Positions 47,648-57,713 of a DNA stretch of 64,000 bases are shown one piece after another. The stretch is from Leptodactylus fallax (taxonomy: Eukaryota > Chordata > Amphibia > Anura > Leptodactylidae). The stretch is from assembly GCA_947044405.1 (NCBI GenBank), contig CAMRHE010000359.1, positions 1,355,001 through 1,419,000 of the forward strand, in the 5' to 3' direction. Made by a program: the position numbers and the translations under genes. Every line of letters begins with the position of its first letter. Position 1 is the stretch's first letter. Below the pieces are notes generated by a model. The model worked only from the letters and a program-made list of their open reading frames with translations. It was not told the DNA's origin and made no database searches.

Positions 47648-49079
47648 CAGGGCTGTTTTAACACATTGGTGGGCCCAGTGCAGATGTTTCATAAGTGGGC
47701 CAACCCATCAGCACCTGCTATTATACCCATCTGAAAGCTGCCATAAACTGGGATTTTATATGGTGACATTCAATGGGTGACAATGCGTTATGTGACTGAT
47801 GGAACTTTTCCGCCTGTCAGAAATGTTTCATATGTTCAGCTCTAGTGATAATCGCTATTGCTATTATTTTAGCATTTAACGGATATCGCTAGAGAGGTGG
47901 TCGGCGTATTTTACTCTATAAAGATCAGGTATGGACAGGACAGGGACAGGGTCAAATGTAAACTTTATTGATGACTTTGTGTATGTGTTGTGTAAGTGTT
48001 TAGTGCAACTCTTTTGGTGCTGCAACCTAGCCGATGGTAAACGTCTGGATCACGCCATCAATAACTTTCTGGTTATGTTATGTTCAGAGGGGTATTACAT
48101 AAAATACCCCTGTGATTAGGCTATGCGCACCGCAGCAAATTTAGCTCCAACCACTTCTACGATGACTCCGCCCATTCTCATCCATTTTTCTATGTGCACC
48201 CACACATTATAATCCTCCTACAGTCAGCATAACATTATATGCCCCCACATTATAATGTTCCCCTCCAATTGCCCCACAATATGAAGTCTCCTCTCCTGGT
48301 GCCCCAGTTTAGACTGGGGTAGCTGGAGGGGGACATTAAACCATAGGATTAGTTGGATGGAGACATTAAACTGGGGGCTGCTGGAGGGGGACATTAAACC
48401 GTGGGAGTAGCTGGAGGGGAACATTAAACTGGGGGCAACTAGACGATGTCCTCCACCAGCTACCCCCAGTTTAATGCCCCTTCCAACTTGCCCCCAGTTT
48501 AATGTACCCCTCCATCTGCCCCCAGTTTAATGCCCTCCTCCATCTGCCCCCAGTTTAATGCCCCCCTTCAGCTGCTCCCAGTTTAATGTCACCCTCCATC
48601 TGCCCCCCTAGTTTAATGTCTCCCTTCTTCTGCCCTCAGTTTAATGTGCCCCCTTCATCTGTCCCCAGTTTGATGTACCCCCCTTCATCTGTCACCAGTT
48701 TAACATAATAAAATACTGATACTCACCACTCCTTGCTCCCCTGTGAGGTCTCTTCTCCCGGACTGTTCAGGGACCTGCAAATGCGATGTGAGTGACGTCA
48801 TCACATCGCGCCCGCAGCTCCAGGGACTGGAGCACACAAAGATGTGCTTCACACACAATGGTGAAGCAGGGGCTGTCTGTGGACGGCTCCTGCTTCATCA
48901 CTGTATTTAACTCCTCTGCGTCCGGAGAGGACGCAGATGAGTTGATACCGGGACATACCTCCTGCCGACCAGGAGAGGACCCGGAATCCTGGATGGTTGG
49001 GAGGTATGCCCAACAGGGGCCCCAGTACCATAGGGCCCAGTGCAAGTGCACCGTTGGCCCTATGGTTAAAGCGGCCCTG
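47648..49079. mobile_element. hAT-type non-autonomous element nested in another
   Basis: A 1,432-bp element starting CAGGGCTGTTTTAACAC and ending GGTTAAAGCGGCCCTG, flanked by CCCCTAAC (47,640-47,647) and CCCGTAAC (49,080-49,087), an 8-bp duplication with one mismatch. No transposase. It holds a tandem array at 48,290-48,710 and a GC-rich right third. Confidence 0.82.
48290..48710. repeat. Tandem array, unit about 33 bp (CCCAGTTTAATGTCCCCC)
   Basis: Repeated CCCCAGTTTAATGCCCTCC-type units. The left part (48,300-48,440) is in the opposite orientation (GGGGGACATTAAACTGGGGG), so the array is inverted around about 48,440. Confidence 0.85.
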
Positions 49080-49832
49080 CCCGTAACAACTTAAGCTAAT
49101 GAAGTCTCCCCTGCTCCATAAGAGGTTTGGCACAGGCTGCGCGATGCAGTGATTTCATCGGTCGGCCTGAGTCAAGACGTTAGGTGCGCACTATACTGTG
49201 GCTTACACTATGACAGAGCATGGAAAATAGATCTCCATGCTCTGTCATAGGTGACAGGTTTCAACGGGTTTCAACGCTTCAGTTGAAAGTGGTGCTCTCA
49301 GGATTGGAGGCACCAAGTGAAACGTCGGGTGTCCGGATCCACTGGGGGCCTCTTTGGATTTCAGGGCACTGGGCAGCTGCCCAGTTTGCCCCTCCCTAAT
49401 GCTGGCCCTGCCTGCAACCACCCCAAATTCTTCTCTCATTTCCTCCCCTATCCTTTCCCTACAGTTCTAAGGTTCTTTCCCTGAACTTCTATCTGTTTTC
49501 TAAGTCTTTCCCTAGCTCCTGCCGACGTCTGTCCATACAGTAAGAGCGATGTGAAATGACTGTACCTAAAATGGCCCAGGGTTTTTATAGGGCTGTGACA
49601 TCACAGGTCCGGCTGGCTGCTGATTAGATGCACACTTGACATTGTGGGTGATCCCGTGCTCCCAGAGTCCCTTGCTCCTTGTCCTAACATGTGCATTGGC
49701 CATTTTATAAAAAAATGTGATTTGATGCATCGAAGCGTGAGGAAATCCGGAGTTGTAGCAAATCGAAGATTTCCTGAAATTTGGATCGAATTCCACTTCT
49801 GCAGCTTCGATTCGTTCATCTCTAATTTTAAT

Positions 49833-50308
49833 GTATTTCAGACTAGATTCACACTAAAGCTAAAATAGCGTACAATATTTTATTTTAGTTCATCAAATGA
49901 TTTAACTAAGGAATATTGTATATGAGTTATGCCCTACATCTTCCATAGGTGGTCTATAACCCATACACTTCTTTGCTAAAAAGCTGTTTTCAAGCAGACT
50001 AAATGGGACAACTGTTCCAAAAATGCTTATTATACATTATTTTAGAACATATGTGACCCTGGCCTTACTGCTTGGATACTTCCTGGTCTTGCTTTTTGCA
50101 ATGTATCTGTCATGTGTGTCTACAAAAACCCACAGGCAAGCACCCTAAAAAAAGAAAAGGGGTACATTTTGAATCGTTTTAAATGCTAAAATGCATAAAA
50201 ACAAGTGTCAGCACAGTGCACTTACACTAGCAGTTTGTATGCACTGTTTACCATCTGTTTTTTCACGCATTAGCTATGTTTGCCTTAGAGAGCTAGAAAC
50301 TGGATAGC
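49833..50308. other. Unassigned stretch
   Basis: AT-rich, no recognisable feature. Confidence 0.4.
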
Positions 50309-50331
50309 TAGATAGATAGATAGATAGATAG
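50309..50331. repeat. (GATA)n microsatellite
   Basis: About five to six uninterrupted GATA units. Confidence 0.9.
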
Positions 50332-50449
50332 GTTCCTAGGAGCCCTGACAGTGTCATACACTGTGTTTTAAGCCAATTTCAGATGTGTTTCATACTAAAA
50401 TTGTTTGATCTGAAACAAATCTGCAACCTGAGCCACCTGAATCTGAAAA

Positions 50450-50481
50450 TAAACAAATTTTGAGAAGTTCACTCATCTCTA
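50450..50481. repeat. Orphan right terminus of the TAGAGATGAG hAT family
   Basis: AAATTTTGAGAAGTTCACTC followed by ATCTCTA is the inverse of the left end at 44,595 (TAGAGATGAGCGAATTTCTC). No partner end with a matching 8-bp duplication (GAGGTAAT) was found in the window. Confidence 0.6.
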
Positions 50482-51015
50482 GAGGTAATAGTGACACTTG
50501 TAGTCATGGTAGTAGTAACACTTTAGGCAAATATAGAGGGGGGGATCCTGAGGGGGCAATTCTAGTGGCCATACTAGCGGCAAGCCCACATCCACAAGTA
50601 GTACATGATCATTGTCTGCTTCTCCTAGTCCAACTCCTATTCTTCCATTCCATCATCAGTCATCTATAATGGAATGTGTGAAACAACAATAAATGCCCAG
50701 TCATCGACTTGTACTTGTACCTTGCCAAGTTGCTGGTGGTGAAGTCACTCCCACACTGCTAGTAGATTTCACTGCCTTCAGGCAACTGGTGTTATGCACT
50801 TAACCATAATGGAGGACTCTTAACCATCATTATTACTATTATTATTATGTACTCTCAGGTGATGGAGAACATGGGATCTTTGGAATGGCTGTCATGCTGT
50901 CTTGATGGTCCTGGGTACATGAAAGAAGCCATACAGTGATGCATTTGCTGTTTTACATTGATCAGCAAAATACCCACTGGATGTCTCCCCAACAACTAAA
51001 ACTAGCAACTCATTG
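50482..51015. other. Unassigned stretch
   Basis: Might be the decayed start of the hAT element whose transposase pieces appear from 52,985, but no domain could be read. Confidence 0.3.
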
Positions 51016-52599
51016 AACCCCTTGAACTTTTCAACCTTTTGCCACATTTCAGGCTTCAAACATAAGGATATAAAATTTTAATTTTTTGGTGAAGAATCAA
51101 CAACAAGTGGGACACAATCATGAAGTGGAACGAAATTTATTGGATATTTTAAACTTTTGTAAAAAATAAAAAATGGAAAAGTGGGGCGTGCCAAATTACT
51201 CGGACACCCTTAAGTTAATACTTTTTAGTGCCACCTTTTGCTGCGATTACAGCTGCAAGTCGCTTGGGGTATGTCTCTATCAGTTTTGCACATGGGGAGA
51301 CTGAAATTCTTGCCCATTCTTCCTTGGAAAACAGCTCGAGCTCAGTGAGGTTGGATGGAGAGCATTTGTGAACAGTTTTCAGCTCTTTCCACAGATTTTC
51401 GATTGGATTCAGGTCTGGACTTTGACTTGGCCATTCTAACACCTGGATACGTTTATTTGTGAACCATTCCATTGTAGATTTTGCTTTATGTTTGGGATCA
51501 TTGTCTTGTTGGAAGATAAATCTCCGTCCCAGTCTCAGGTCTTTTGCAGACTCCAACAGGTTTTCTTCCAGAATGGTCCCATCCATTTTAACCATCTTCC
51601 CTGTCCCTGCTGAAGAAAAGCAGGCCCAAACCATGATGCTGCCACCACCATGTTTGACAGTGGGAAAGGTGTGTTCAGGGTGATGAGCTGTGTTGCTTTT
51701 ATGCCAAACATATCATTTTGCATTGTGGCCAAAAAGTTCGATTTTGGTTCCATCTGACCAGAGCACCTGCTTCCACATGTTTGGTGTGTCTCCCAGGTGG
51801 CTTGTGGCAAACTTTAAATGAGACTTTTTATGGATATCTTTGAGAAATGGCTTTCTTCTTGCCACTCTTCCATAAAGGCCAGATTTGTGCAGTGTATGAC
51901 TGATTGTTGTCCTATGGACAGACTCTCCCACCTCATCTGTAGATCTCTGCAGTACATCCAGAGTGATCATGGGTCTCTTGGCTGCATCTCTGATCAGTCT
52001 TCTCCTTGTTTGAGATGAAAGTTTAGAGGGACGGCCGGGTATTGGTAGATTTGCAGTGGTCTGATACTCCTTCCATTTCAATATGATCACTTGCACAGTG
52101 CTCCTTGGGATGTTTAAAGTTTGGGAAATCTTTTTGTATCCAAATCCGGCTTTAAACTTCTCCACAACAGTATCATGGACCTGCCTGGTGTGTTCCTTGG
52201 TCTTCATGATGCTCTCTGCGCTTTAAACAGAACCCTGACACTATCACAGAGCAGGTGCATTTATACGGAGACTTGATTACACACAGGTGGATTATATTTA
52301 TCATCATCAGTCATTTAGGACAACATTGGATCATTCAGAGATCCTCACTGAACTTCTGGAGTGAGTTTGCTGCACTGAAAGTAAAGGGGCCGAATAATAT
52401 TGCACGCCCCACTTTAAAGTTTTTTATTTTTTTTACAAAAGTTTAAAATAACCAATAAATTTTGTTCCACTTAACAATTGTGTCCCACTTGTTGATTCTT
52501 CACCAAAAAAATTAAAATTTTATATCTTTATGTTTGAAGCCTGAAATGTGGCAAAAGGTTGAAAAGTTCAAGGGGGCCAAATACTTTCGCAAGGCACTG
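51016..52599 (-). mobile_element. Tc1-like transposon, left terminus clipped
   Basis: The right end GGCCAAATACTTTCGCAAGG then CACTG is at 52,599, followed by TA. The left copy starts only at ACCCCTTGAACTTTTCAACC, so its outer ~22 bases are missing. Long inverted repeats with inner direct repeats (around 51,016-51,210 and 52,380-52,599) fit the IR/DR type. The transposase gene is on the minus strand and nearly intact. Confidence 0.9.
51215..52207 (-). pseudogene. Tc1 transposase with a single in-frame stop
   Basis: Starts at an ATG at 52,207 (MKTKEHTRQVHDTVVEKF) and ends AAKGGTKKY at 51,215; 330 codons, the normal Tc1 length. The N-terminal paired-like domain is complete. The first catalytic Asp is in LWSDGTKIELFG, where Gly replaces the usual Glu after Asp. 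The second Asp (FQQDNDPKH) and Glu ([11 protein letters not shown]) are 34 residues apart. The only visible break is a TGA at 51,713-51,715 after FGHNAK. The frame continues unchanged for 26 codons to the next Met at 51,634. TGA may come from CGA by CpG decay (inference). Confidence 0.88.
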
Positions 52600-52601
52600 T
52601 A

Positions 52602-52725
52602 CATACTATCCTGTACTGTATTCAGTATGGGACAGTATGTCGCTGGGAGGCAGGGGTCCCTCTCCTGGCAGAAGGTGCAGGCTGATAAATCCGGCCAACA
52701 CTCAGTCATGTGAATGCGCCATAAT
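52602..52725. repeat. Partial relative of the 9,891-10,102 foldback
   Basis: ATTCAGTATGGGACAGTATG and AAATCCGGCCAACACTCAGTCATGTGAATG (landmarks CCGGCCAACAC and CATGTGAATG) resemble the right arm of that repeat. Confidence 0.4.
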
Positions 52726-52984
52726 ATTACACCACTTATTGGTTGGTTTAAAAATTTGTGCCACATTTTTGGCACACCTTGGTCATGCCCCTTTACTATG
52801 TGACCACACCTATTACTTGATAAGTCACACCTCTTTACCCCTCACAAGTCGTAAAAGTATCTGAAAAGTGTCTAAAATACTTCATAAATTTGGTGCAAGC
52901 ATGTTAGACAGTTTTATGGTTCAAATTATGCCAATTTATATAATTCTTATGTGGCTAAGAACACCTTCCTGGACTCCCAGTGAG

Positions 52985-53470
52985 AGAACTGACTTTGCAC
53001 TGCTTGATTTGTATTGTTCCAATTCTCTGGAATTCCACCTTGCATATGCCGGACCTTCTGTATGAGCAGCAGAAAGCTGTCAGTGATTGCATCACGCACT
53101 AGACCATTGGGAATATGTGTTATTTTTAGATCAGGCTGTGTCAGCTCATCAGGGATGCTTGCTACCTACTCATTGAAGAGGCCAACAGATTTGTGAGTAG
53201 GGAAAACAGTGACATCAATGATGTTATCCCCCTGACATGTAAGCTGAATCACTTCCACTGATCTACAATGGATGGAGGAAGAATAACAGCTTCCACATCT
53301 TGCTTGCCACCCTGCGGATTTAGGGGACCCATACAGACTATGTCACATGCACAAGGAAGTGGAGGAGGATGAGAAGCTAGGACTTGAAGAGTAGAAGGAG
53401 GTATATGATGTGAAGGACAAGTTTTAGAGGCACAGCTAGGGGACAAGGCTGACACTCATTAAAGCAGAGA
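52985..53470 (+). pseudogene. hAT transposase remnant, middle part
   Basis: Readable pieces typical of hAT (Ac/hobo) transposases: LWNSTLHMPDLLYEQQKAVS near 53,025-53,085 (the family's RWNSTY...LLEQ block), then IEEANRF...NDVIPLTCKLN near 53,175-53,240. Several stops and a degenerate acidic stretch follow to 53,470, where an L2 LINE interrupts it. Matching pieces continue at 55,168-55,340 and 61,683-62,240, so one hAT gene has been split three ways. Confidence 0.7.
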
Positions 53471-53471
53471 T

Positions 53472-55167
53472 GCTTAGTCTATTCTCGTTTAATCCACCAT
53501 CTTTCTGCTAACTCTCTTCTTGACCCCTTACAATCTGGCTTCCGCACTCTGTACTCTACTGAAACGGCCCTCACAAAATTCTCCAATGATCTCCTGAAGG
53601 CTAAATCCAAAGGTGACTTCTCTCTTCTTATTCTTCTAGATCTCTCAGCAGCATTTGACACTGTTGACCATCAACTCCTCCTCACTATGCTCCGTTCTGT
53701 CAGCCTCACGGACACCACTCTCTCCTGATTCTCCTCTTATCTCTCTGAGCGCCCTTTCTGTGTATCATTTGCCATCTCTGTTTCTTCCCCTTGCCGTTGG
53801 GGTTCCTCAGGGCTCGGTCCTAGGTCACCTGCTCTTCTCCCTCTACACAGCCCCCCATTGGACAAACCATCACTAGATTTGGCTTCCGTTACCATCTTTA
53901 TGCTGATGACACCCAATTATATACGTCATCCCATGACATCACTCCTGCACTAATACAGAACACCAGTGACTGTCTCTCTTCTGTCTTAAATATCATGTCT
54001 TCGCTCTATCTGAAACTGAATCTCTCATAGACTGAATTACTGCTGTTTCCACCATGTAATAGATCTGTCCCTGATATCTCCATTGCAGTCTCTGGCCTTA
54101 CCATAACTCCTAGGCAGTATGCCCACTGCCTCGGGGTTTTGTTTGACTCAGACCTTTCCTTCACCCCCCATATCCAATCACTCGCATGCTCATGTTATCT
54201 CCACCTCAAAAAGATCTCCAGAATCCGCCCTTTCTTTACTACAAATACACTAAAGACACTTATTGTTGCCCTGATTCACTCTCGCCTTAACTACTGTAAC
54301 TCCTTACTAATCTGTCTTCCCCTTACTAAACTCTCCCCTCTACAATCTATCCTGAATGCGGCGGCCAGGCTCGTCTATCAGTCTAGATGCTACAGCAATG
54401 CCTCCGGTCTGTGTCAGTCACTACATTGGCTGCCTATTCAATACAGAATACAATATAAACTTATCACTCTCATTCACAAGGCTCTCCATAATGCTGCACC
54501 TCCCTACATTTCCTCCCTCATCTCTGTCTATCGCCCAACCTGTGCTCTCCGTTCACTCAATGACCTAAGACTAACATCCTCTATTATCAGAACCTCCCAC
54601 GTTCGTATACAAGACTTCTTCCGAGTTGCACCACTTCTCTGGAATGCTCTATCCCGGACTATCAGATTAACCCCCAATTTCCACAGCTTCAAGCGTAAAC
54701 TAAAGACATATCTTTTCAGACAGGCCTATCAACTCCTAATGTAAACCCTTCCATAGTTAGAATCCCTAAAATGTACCCTCCTCTGTTTATGCTCCAACAT
54801 TACCTCACAGGATATGATGCCGTATCGGACTAACTTTATATGTCCAGGCACCATCTGCACGTTAAAGGACACGACTGGTGATGGCTCATACAGCTTTATA
54901 TATGTGTAATGACAGTAACCTCTATTACAAAATTGCCTGACCATTTTACAAGCAATGCTATGTCTGTTGCCGCCCCTGCTACCTCTTGTGTCACCCCCCT
55001 CTACCTCATAGATTGAAAGCTCTTGCGAGCAGGGCCCTCAGTCCCAGTGAATTCACTATTTCTTTGTAATGTATCTTTTTTGTCTGTACTTGAACCCTAC
55101 AAATTGGACAGTGCTGCGGAATATGTTGGCGCTATATAAATAAAAAATATTATTATTATTATTATGA
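53472..55167 (+). mobile_element. L2-type LINE, 5'-truncated, with complete 3' end
   Basis: Starts within the reverse transcriptase region and ends with the L2 3' signature GTTGGCGCTATATAAATAAA and an (ATT)n tail at 55,146-55,167. Non-A microsatellite tails are typical of L2/CR1 LINEs. It is inserted in a hAT transposase remnant. Confidence 0.88.
53478..54743 (+). pseudogene. L2 LINE reverse transcriptase (ORF2) pseudogene
   Basis: C-terminal part of an L2 ORF2 protein that would drive target-primed reverse transcription. Visible blocks: [15 protein letters not shown] near 53,530; [16 protein letters not shown] near 53,630-53,680 with the first catalytic Asp; GVPQGSVLGHLLFSLYT near 53,800-53,850; and YADDTQLYTSS near 53,900, the YADD catalytic motif. 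Frame changes and stops occur near 53,728, 53,860 and 54,030. From 54,139 the C-terminal 201 residues are open (SLACSCYLHLKKIS, IVALIHSRLNYCNSLL, LQSLHWLPIQYRIQYK-type region, ending QAYQLLM). No endonuclease domain remains. Confidence 0.88.
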
Positions 55168-55340
55168 TGATGACAACAGCACTAGCAAAGACCACCATCA
55201 CAGGGCAGAGAGCAAGTCAAATGTGTTCTCGGACATGCTGGTGTGCATGGCTAGCTGCATGTCTGGTTGCTTATACACTGACAAGTGTATTGTTACTGTC
55301 AAGCAAAAGGATAACTATTGGATAACCCAGCATAAAAGGC
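55168..55340 (+). pseudogene. hAT transposase remnant, linker part
   Basis: Lies between the L2 tail and the TTAA foldback. Reads DNSTSKDHHHRAESKSN and then VKQKDNYWITQHKRL, a YW-containing segment like the one preceding the hAT C-terminal domain. The frame runs into TTAA at 55,341-55,344 and continues at 61,683 without a stop for about 30 further codons. Confidence 0.6.
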
Positions 55341-55874
55341 TTAAAGGGGCAAAAAAATATTTTAAAAAAAGTTCTGTTAGTGCTATCAATGGGTTAATAA
55401 GTGCACCCAAATACCTTTAGCAGTGTTTTGAGTGATTTCTGGCTTTCTATGGGAGCTCCTGGTATCCTATGCATTTGTTTACATGGGTAGCTTCCTGCTG
55501 TCTTAGCCTACAACTACCATGATGCATTGCAGTTCACTCAGATCTCCCTCTCACTTCCTCAATCACCCCCCCCTGTTTCCCTAGCTAGCCTGCGACTTCC
55601 AGCCCTACCTACCTAGCAAGCTAATTCTGTCCTCCAACCCCGTCCCCACCCCATACTTACCTGCCTTCTCATCCTGGAGATGACTTTCGTCGGTGTCTGT
55701 CCCATCTTCTGCCCACACCCGGGAGCTGTCACCTGCACAATAGACTTACGGCAGAAGCGAAGCACGCATGCGCAATAGAGCGCTGCTTCTCTTCGCCAGT
55801 TCCCTTGTGAAGGAAACGATGCCCAGCAGAAGAGGACGTGAGCATTGGTGAGTTCGGTGGGGCGGGGGGGAGAG

Positions 55875-56179
55875 TGTTGCAGAGTGTGATTGCTGGATGT
55901 GACAGAGTCAAAACCAGATAGACATTTGTATATAACAGGAACAGACTTTAGTAAAACATGAATGCAGTAAGAGAAGGTCCACCACACTTGGTGAATAACA
56001 GATATATTTCAGCACACACACTAACAATACAGGAAGTGTATATACACAGCGTCAAAACAACAAAGTACAGAGTGTCTCCAGATAAACATTTAGTAACAGC
56101 TACATCTAGTGTCATAAATGTGAACTGCAGTCAATCCAGCAAATATAGAGATGAAGCTGGCTGTTGCATATCTCCAACA
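55875..56179 (-). repeat. Copia 3' LTR
   Basis: 305 bp, TGTTGCAGAGTG...ATCTCCAACA on the plus strand. Pair of the LTR at 61,245-61,547. Confidence 0.95.
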
Positions 56180-56188
56180 CCCCTTTTC
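56180..56188 (-). other. Copia polypurine tract
   Basis: On the minus strand GAAAAGGGG lies immediately before the 3' LTR, the expected site of plus-strand priming. Confidence 0.75.
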
Positions 56189-56200
56189 AACAGGCAAGGC

Positions 56201-56388
56201 TTAGTCTGTTAGGCCCATCTTCTTTGTAAGCCTCGAGTTTCTTTCAGCGGTCAGGGGCTTGGTAAGGATATCTGCTGTCATATCCTCAGTCAGGCAATAA
56301 AGTAACTCAAGAAGTCCCTGCTTTTGAAGATCCCTCAAAAAGTGGAACTTCACATCAATATGCTTGGTTCTCGAGCTAACTCTTTCCA
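56201..56388 (-). pseudogene. Copia pol, C-terminal end of RNase H
   Basis: Last part of the polyprotein: RVSSRTKHIDVKFHFLRD and EDMTADILTKPL, hallmarks of the copia RNase H C-terminus, ending at a stop 12 bases before the polypurine tract. It is cut off from the rest of pol by the insertion at 56,389-57,046. Confidence 0.9.
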
Positions 56389-57046
56389 TGTAAGGGTCTT
56401 GCCAAACGTAGCAATACCCTGACACTACTGCAGCGGTCTGGGAGGAAGGACAGAGACAAGTGAGCCCTAATCTCACCCCAGCCACTGTCCCTTCCTATTG
56501 CCTCAGTTACCCTAAACGGTAAAAGGACAACTAGAAGACAAGCCCTATACTGGGTAAGTGACACACAGAAGTGGACAAGAAAAAACAAACGACAAAAGAG
56601 AGGTCAGGAAGCCAAGGGGTCGGTAACAAACGAGCAATGCAGTACAAAGTCAAAATCCAAGAGAATAGTTAAAAGGCAAGCCAAAGGGTCAGAGAATCAA
56701 GTAACAAAGTAGTAAGGGATATAACAAGGAGAGCAGGCAAAGACAATGCAATAACCGGCGACTTGCTGAGAAAGTGACATCCTGTATATAGAAAGTCTGG
56801 GCCCAGCCCTAGACCTGATAGGTAGACAGGATGTCAATCACACAGGCCAGGAAGAGATTAACTCTATGCAGTCCAGAGAGAAATGCTCAGAACACGGGTG
56901 TGGCCGGAAATCCATTACATAGTCTAGGACCATGTTCAGACTGAGCAACAAGAAATCTACGCAAGGAATCAAAACGAACACGCCTCCTTCGCCACAGTGT
57001 GCGAGCGGAGGGTGGCGTCGAGACCCGAACAGGCAGAGACGTTACA
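56389..57046 (-). mobile_element. Solo LTR-like insertion in the copia RNase H region
   Basis: A 658-bp insertion starting TGTAAGGGTCTTGCC and ending GGCAGAGACGTTACA, with TTCCA on both sides (56,384-56,388 and 57,047-57,051). TG...CA ends with a 5-bp duplication fit a solo LTR of a different retroelement. A minus-strand CTATATACAGG (near 56,783-56,793) could be its TATA box. The copia reading is continuous once the insertion is disregarded, which fixes the boundaries. Confidence 0.8.
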
Positions 57047-57051
57047 TTCCA

Positions 57052-57386
57052 TCTGCACAAGTGCAAGACATCCTTGATTGTCCTCAAAGATTCTCATTGG
57101 TTTCATCTGTGGTTGACCCAAGTCTTTTAATAGTTGTCTCAACCATATGACTTCTTGACTTGCCTGTGCTGCTGCAACGTACTCTTCTTCAGTAGATGAT
57201 AGTGTAACAGAAAGTTGCTTTCTACTAGTCCAACAGATAGCACCTCCTGATAGAAGAAACAGGTGCCCACTTGTAGATTTTCTGTCACTGGTATCTCCGG
57301 CCCAATCCACATATCCTGTCAGGGTGCTTTCGTCACTTGCTGGTAACTTTAGCTGGTAGTGTAAAGTCCCTTTAAGATAGCGAATG
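57052..57386 (-). pseudogene. Copia pol, main part of RNase H
   Basis: Carries GYVDWAGDTSDRKSTSGHLF (first acidic residue of RNase H), LSSTEEEYVAAAQA (Glu) and FEDNQGCLAL (Asp), so all three acidic motifs are present. It is bounded by nested insertions on both sides. Confidence 0.9.
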
Positions 57387-57713
57387 TGTTGGAATAATGT
57401 TTATTATTGTCTGTATTGCAACAACTACTGTTTATATGTTTATAACTGCATAAGCTTCTGTCTCGAGGCATAGTGTTAAGTTGTTAATAAAGCTCTGTTA
57501 AAAAGGTGGGGGCTAGAGTAACAAAACCAGGAAGTTCCTCTCTGGTTTTTTTTTTTTTTTTTTGTAGTTACAGCATAGAGCAGAGCACATGGAGCTCACA
57601 GACAAGTAGCTGAGATCATAAGTTACAGAGTACAGTGTATTATTCTTGTTCCTCAATAAATATCTGTTTACTGTTGAACGCCTGGACAGTCAAAGATTAA
57701 TCCGCTGCCAACA
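57387..57713 (+). mobile_element. Solo LTR inserted between copia RT and RNase H
   Basis: A 327-bp insertion starting TGTTGGAATAATG and ending CGCTGCCAACA, with GAATG on both sides (57,382-57,386 and 57,714-57,718). It contains AATAAA near 57,489 and 57,653, compatible with plus orientation, and a T-run near 57,547-57,563. The ends resemble copia-type LTRs (TGTTG...CAACA) but the body differs from the host copia LTR. Confidence 0.88.

Noticed and set aside
48792..49133. Overlapping 94-100 codon frames on both strands
   Set aside because: GC-rich right part of the nested hAT element; no start context, domain or codon signal.
50482..51015. Possible N-terminal part of the hAT transposase seen from 52,985
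   Set aside because: No BED finger or other block could be read; left unassigned.
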